Source of the DNA: Bacteroidota bacterium
GTDB taxonomy: Bacteria > Bacteroidota > Bacteroidia > Chitinophagales > Chitinophagaceae
Length of the DNA stretch: 9,382 bases
Direction of reading: 5' to 3'
NCBI GenBank assembly: GCA_947441205.1
Contig: CANETM010000053.1
Span: 1-9,382, forward strand
Within the stretch, counting starts at the first letter, position 1. Each line of letters begins with the position of its first letter. Positions 6,865 to 9,382 of the stretch are shown here, piece by piece. The translations under genes were made by a program, and so were the position numbers. The notes below the pieces were generated by a model. It was given only the letters and a program-made list of their open reading frames with translations. It searched no databases and was not told the origin of the DNA.

Positions 6865-6905
6865 AAAAATAGGACTTTTTTCTCAAAAAAGCAGGTCTTT
6901 TTTTT
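6865..6905 (+). other. A/T-rich hairpin with T-tract in the divergent gap before the symporter gene
   Basis: CTTTTTT (6875-6881) and AAAAAAG (6885-6891) form a 7-bp stem with a CTC loop, followed by CAGGTC and eight T. A larger fold is possible, pairing AAAAATAGGAC (6865-6875) with GTCTTTTTTTT (6895-6905) apart from a T-T mismatch and one G-U. In the plus direction this looks like a weak intrinsic terminator 35 nt before the symporter ATG, with no plus-strand gene upstream to terminate. It could be a leader attenuator, a block on stray transcripts, or simple A/T-rich sequence. The remainder of the 151-bp gap (6790-6940) shows no clear promoter; TATATTG at 6919-6925 is a one-T-short -7 candidate. 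Confidence 0.4.
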
Positions 6906-6940
6906 ATAACATATGTCTTATATTGCAGTACTAACAACCT

Positions 6941-8188
6941 ATGAAAAAGTCAAATAACCTTACCCTGTATATTATCGTAGCGATGATAGCGGGTGCCGCT
7001 TTGGGATATTATATACATGAAAACTATACGCCTGCAAGCATTGAAGTTTTTTCCAAAAACATAAAGTTATTAACGACCATATTTTTGAGGCTAATTCAAA
7101 TGATTATTGCTCCATTGGTATTTACCACATTGGTCGTAGGAATTGCAAAATTAGGAGATTTAAAAACCGTGGGTAGAGTAGGTGGCAAAGCCTTACTTTG
7201 GTTTGTAACAGCTTCCTTAGTTAGTTTATTGATTGGTTTAGTATTAGTTAATTTGCTTAAACCAGGGGAAGGAATTGCATTATCAAATGGAGATACTTCA
7301 GGCGCTAAAGATTTAATTGGTAAAACGCAATCATTTAGTATTACTGGATTCATTGAGCACGTATTCCCAAAAAGTATTTTTGAGGCTATGGCTACCAATG
7401 AGATTTTGCAAATTGTAATATTTAGTATCTTTTTTGGGGTCGCTGCTGCTGCAATGGGTGAGAAATCAAAAGGATTAATCAAAGCATTTGAAGCTGTCTC
7501 TCATATTATTTTAAAAATGGTAGGTTATGTGATGAATTTTGCCCCATTAGGTGTATTTGGTGCATTGGCAGCGGTTATTGCAACAAAAGGATTAAGTGTG
7601 TTTGTATTTTATATTAAGTACTTCCTATATTTTTTAACGGGTATTGGTGTTTTATGGATTGTTTTAATAGGTGTAGGATTTATTATTCTTGGAAAGAGAA
7701 TGCCATCGCTTATTAAAATCATTTCCAATCCTTTAATCATTGCTTTTAGTACTACTAGTAGTGAAGCGGTTTTTCCAAAATTAACGGAAGTGCTTGAGCG
7801 CTTTGGTTGTAAGGATAAAATTGTGTCCTTTATTTTACCATTGGGCTATTCTTTTAATTTAGATGGCAGTATGATGTATATGACTTTTGCTAGCATGGCT
7901 ATTGCGCAGGCATACGGCATACATTTAGACATGGGCACACAACTTACCATGTTGCTAGTGTTGATGTTGACAAGCAAAGGTATCGCCGGTGTTCCTCGTG
8001 CTTCCTTAGTGGTAGTTGCGGCAACTTGTACCATGTTTAATATTCCCGCAATTGGTATTGCATTAATATTACCAATCGATCATTTTTGTGACATGTTCCG
8101 CACTGCTACCAACGTATTAGGGAATAGTTTGGCTACAGCAGTAGTGAGCAAATGGGAGGGCGAATTAGAAGAACAACAACAAGCATAA
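6941..8188 (+). CDS. Dicarboxylate/amino acid:cation symporter (DAACS family, GltP/DctA-like)
   Basis: Secondary transporter of 415 residues in the glutamate/dicarboxylate symporter family (SDF, PF00375), an inner-membrane elevator-type trimer in characterised members. Eight helices plus two re-entrant hairpins fit the pattern. HP1 carries STTSSEAVFP (270-279), TM7 has NLDGS (306-310; NMDGT in archaeal GltPh), HP2 has SKGIAGVPRAS (345-355), and TM8 has DHFCDMFRTATNVLGN (380-395). Keeping D384, R387, T388 and N391, the GltPh D394/R397/T398/N401 equivalents, points to an acidic substrate such as glutamate, aspartate or a C4-dicarboxylate. N395 replaces the sodium-site Asp405 of GltPh, which leaves the coupling ion (proton or sodium) open. 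The ATG at 6941 gives MKKSNN before TM1. It is the first gene of a likely operon, with the DedA gene starting 10 nt after its stop. Confidence 0.93.
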   Translation: MKKSNNLTLYIIVAMIAGAALGYYIHENYTPASIEVFSKNIKLLTTIFLRLIQMIIAPLVFTTLVVGIAKLGDLKTVGRVGGKALLWFVTASLVSLLIGLVLVNLLKPGEGIALSNGDTSGAKDLIGKTQSFSITGFIEHVFPKSIFEAMATNEILQIVIFSIFFGVAAAAMGEKSKGLIKAFEAVSHIILKMVGYVMNFAPLGVFGALAAVIATKGLSVFVFYIKYFLYFLTGIGVLWIVLIGVGFIILGKRMPSLIKIISNPLIIAFSTTSSEAVFPKLTEVLERFGCKDKIVSFILPLGYSFNLDGSMMYMTFASMAIAQAYGIHLDMGTQLTMLLVLMLTSKGIAGVPRASLVVVAATCTMFNIPAIGIALILPIDHFCDMFRTATNVLGNSLATAVVSKWEGELEEQQQA

Positions 8189-8198
8189 ATTTATTTTA

Positions 8199-8885
8199 AT
8201 GACTATTTTATTAGACAGTTTTCACTGGAGTCAATTACTACAACCTCAATACTATATTAATAACGGAGGTTTATGGTTGTTGTTATTTGTTGTATTTGCA
8301 GAAACGGGTTTGTTTTTTGGATTTTTTTTACCTGGAGACAGTTTGCTATTTGTAGCCGGCATTTACAGTGATACCTTAGTTGCAAAATTCATAGAAACTT
8401 TTGGTATTAATTTGCCTCAAAATCAATGGCTTGATTTATTCATTTTGTTTGCTTTAATAACGGTGGCTGGAATTTTAGGAAATACGGTTGGTTATATGAT
8501 TGGAAAAAAAGTAGGTCCAGCCATGTACGATTGGAAGGAGAATATTTTTTTCAAGAAAAAGTATTTAATACAAGCTCAGGAGTTTTATGAAAAGCATGGA
8601 GGGGGAGCAATTGTGATTGCTCGTTTTATTCCAATTGTGCGCACTTTCGCCCCTATAGTAGCTGGAATTGTAAAAATGGACAAGCAAAAATTTGTTTATT
8701 TTAATATCATTGGATGTATTGCTTGGGTTGGAAGTATGCTATGCGCAGGCCATTTTTTACAAGCATGGATTTTAGAGCGTTTTCAATTTGATTTGAAAAA
8801 ACATTTAGAAATCATTGTAATAGGAATTGTTTTAGTTACTACTGTTCCTGTTATTATTAAAGTCCTTACTCATAAAACAAAATAG
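8199..8885 (+). CDS. DedA family (SNARE-associated/VTT domain) membrane protein
   Basis: Inner-membrane protein of 228 residues in the DedA family (PF09335). Characterised members affect proton-motive-force-dependent processes, envelope integrity, and in several bacteria recycling of undecaprenyl phosphate or phospholipid movement. Motifs seen are FAETGLFFGFFLPGDSLLF (33-51), GNTVGYMIGKKVG (94-106) and ARFIPIVRTFAPIVAG (141-156). The charged residues reported as essential in E. coli YqjA have counterparts: E35, D47, R142 and R148. A long hydrophobic C-terminal helix (about 204-222) ends in KVLTHKTK. The ATG at 8199 is 10 nt after the symporter stop, and the next gene starts 9 nt after this stop, so co-transcription of the three is likely. 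The precise lipid or ion substrate is not readable. Confidence 0.92.
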   Translation: MTILLDSFHWSQLLQPQYYINNGGLWLLLFVVFAETGLFFGFFLPGDSLLFVAGIYSDTLVAKFIETFGINLPQNQWLDLFILFALITVAGILGNTVGYMIGKKVGPAMYDWKENIFFKKKYLIQAQEFYEKHGGGAIVIARFIPIVRTFAPIVAGIVKMDKQKFVYFNIIGCIAWVGSMLCAGHFLQAWILERFQFDLKKHLEIIVIGIVLVTTVPVIIKVLTHKTK

Positions 8886-8894
8886 CTATTAAGT

Positions 8895-9382
8895 ATGACT
8901 AATCAACGTCAAATTGGATTACTATCATTGCCAGTATTAGTTGCCGCACTTGGATATTTTGTTGATGTTTATGATTTACTATTGTTTACCATAGTTCGTC
9001 AACCAAGTGTAATGGCTGTTGGCGCAACAGCAGAAAGCATAATCGTTGACAGTGCGCACATTATTAATTGGCAAATGTCAGGACTACTGATAGGTGGAAT
9101 TTTATGGGGTGTGATAGGTGATAAAAAAGGGAGATTGAAAGTTTTATTTGGTTCTATATTATTGTATTCAGTTGCCAATATTTTAACCTCCTTTGTTCAA
9201 AGCGTTGATCAATATGCCTACTGCAGATTCATTGGAGGCATTGGTTTAGCAGGTGAATTGGGCGCAGGTATTACGCTTGTTTCTGAAATGTTACCGAAAA
9301 ACAAAAGGGGGATTGGAACAAGCATGGTGGCGGGGATAGGTTTATCTGGTGCGGTGTTTGCCTACTTTACTTTTCAATATAC
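8895..9382 (+). CDS. MFS transporter, N-terminal part (metabolite:H+ symporter type), 3' end outside window
   Basis: The frame runs from an ATG at 8895 to the right edge, giving 162 residues of what is normally a protein of 400-450. Four to five hydrophobic segments are visible. TM1 has FVDVYDLLLF (22-31), with acidic residues typical of the metabolite/aromatic-acid:H+ symporter branches. The TM2-TM3 loop has the MFS signature GVIGDKKGRLK (72-82; the D76/G79/R80 motif A). TM4 shows RFIGGIGLAGELGAGITLVSE (111-131), matching the 'RF-GIGLGGE-PAG' signature of the sugar/organic acid porters. It lies 9 nt after the DedA gene, third in the likely operon. With a dicarboxylate symporter at the head of the run, an organic acid substrate is plausible, but this is only inferred from context. 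Confidence 0.88.
   Translation, partial: MTNQRQIGLLSLPVLVAALGYFVDVYDLLLFTIVRQPSVMAVGATAESIIVDSAHIINWQMSGLLIGGILWGVIGDKKGRLKVLFGSILLYSVANILTSFVQSVDQYAYCRFIGGIGLAGELGAGITLVSEMLPKNKRGIGTSMVAGIGLSGAVFAYFTFQY

Noticed and set aside
7096..8034. Two minus-strand open frames inside the symporter gene
   Set aside because: Both are antisense to the well-supported symporter, including its HP2 and TM7 motifs.
1..9382. Search for a defence, phage, toxin-antitoxin or biosynthetic system
   Set aside because: All frames of useful length are accounted for by housekeeping enzymes, transporters and small exported proteins; no nuclease, recombinase, reverse transcriptase, repeat array or carrier-protein motif was seen.

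Overview
The window is a stretch of low-GC chromosome from a member of the Bacteroidota, plausibly a Chitinophagaceae or Sphingobacteriia relative. Four things point there: the YebC N-terminus beginning MGRIFEVRKA instead of the MAGHSKW form, a fused E1 alpha-beta 2-oxoacid dehydrogenase, a secreted DUF1573 protein with an ECGCT motif, and promoter elements of the Bacteroidota type TAnnTTTG. No tRNA, rRNA, CRISPR array, insertion sequence, phage gene or attachment site was seen. This looks like ordinary core chromosome rather than an accessory island.

Layout. Bases 1-1148 (minus) hold a class I/II PLP aminotransferase, cut by the left edge near its C-terminus. Bases 1261-1623 (minus) hold a small exported DUF1573 protein, with a rho-independent terminator at 1179-1207 between the two. 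A divergent gap of about 160 bp leads to the large E1 alpha-beta fusion (1782-4160, plus). That gene meets a small putative lipoprotein (4164-4430, minus) tail to tail with only 3 bp between the stop codons. Continuing on the minus strand are yebC (4486-5208) and a 12-TM APC-family amino acid permease (5299-6789). A strong terminator at 5240-5273 separates them, and the predicted yebC promoter overlaps it. A second divergent gap (6790-6940) contains an A/T-rich hairpin. From there three membrane protein genes run on the plus strand with gaps of about 10 nt: a dicarboxylate/amino-acid:cation symporter (6941-8188), a DedA family protein (8199-8885) and an MFS transporter (8895 to the right edge, partial).

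How it fits together. The contents lean towards amino acid and organic acid handling: an aminotransferase, a 2-oxoacid (probably branched-chain) dehydrogenase E1, an amino acid permease, an acidic amino acid/dicarboxylate symporter and an MFS carrier. Only the symporter-DedA-MFS run has spacing that strongly argues for one operon. The other genes appear to be separate or loosely linked units. No E2 or E3 dehydrogenase component lies here, so the E1 must be served from elsewhere in the genome.

I did not find a convincing undescribed multi-gene system. The items worth a second look are small in scale: promoter/terminator overlaps, possible leaderless starts, an acidic substitution in the thiamine diphosphate motif of E1, a small lipoprotein-like gene with no good ATG, and the hairpin upstream of the symporter.
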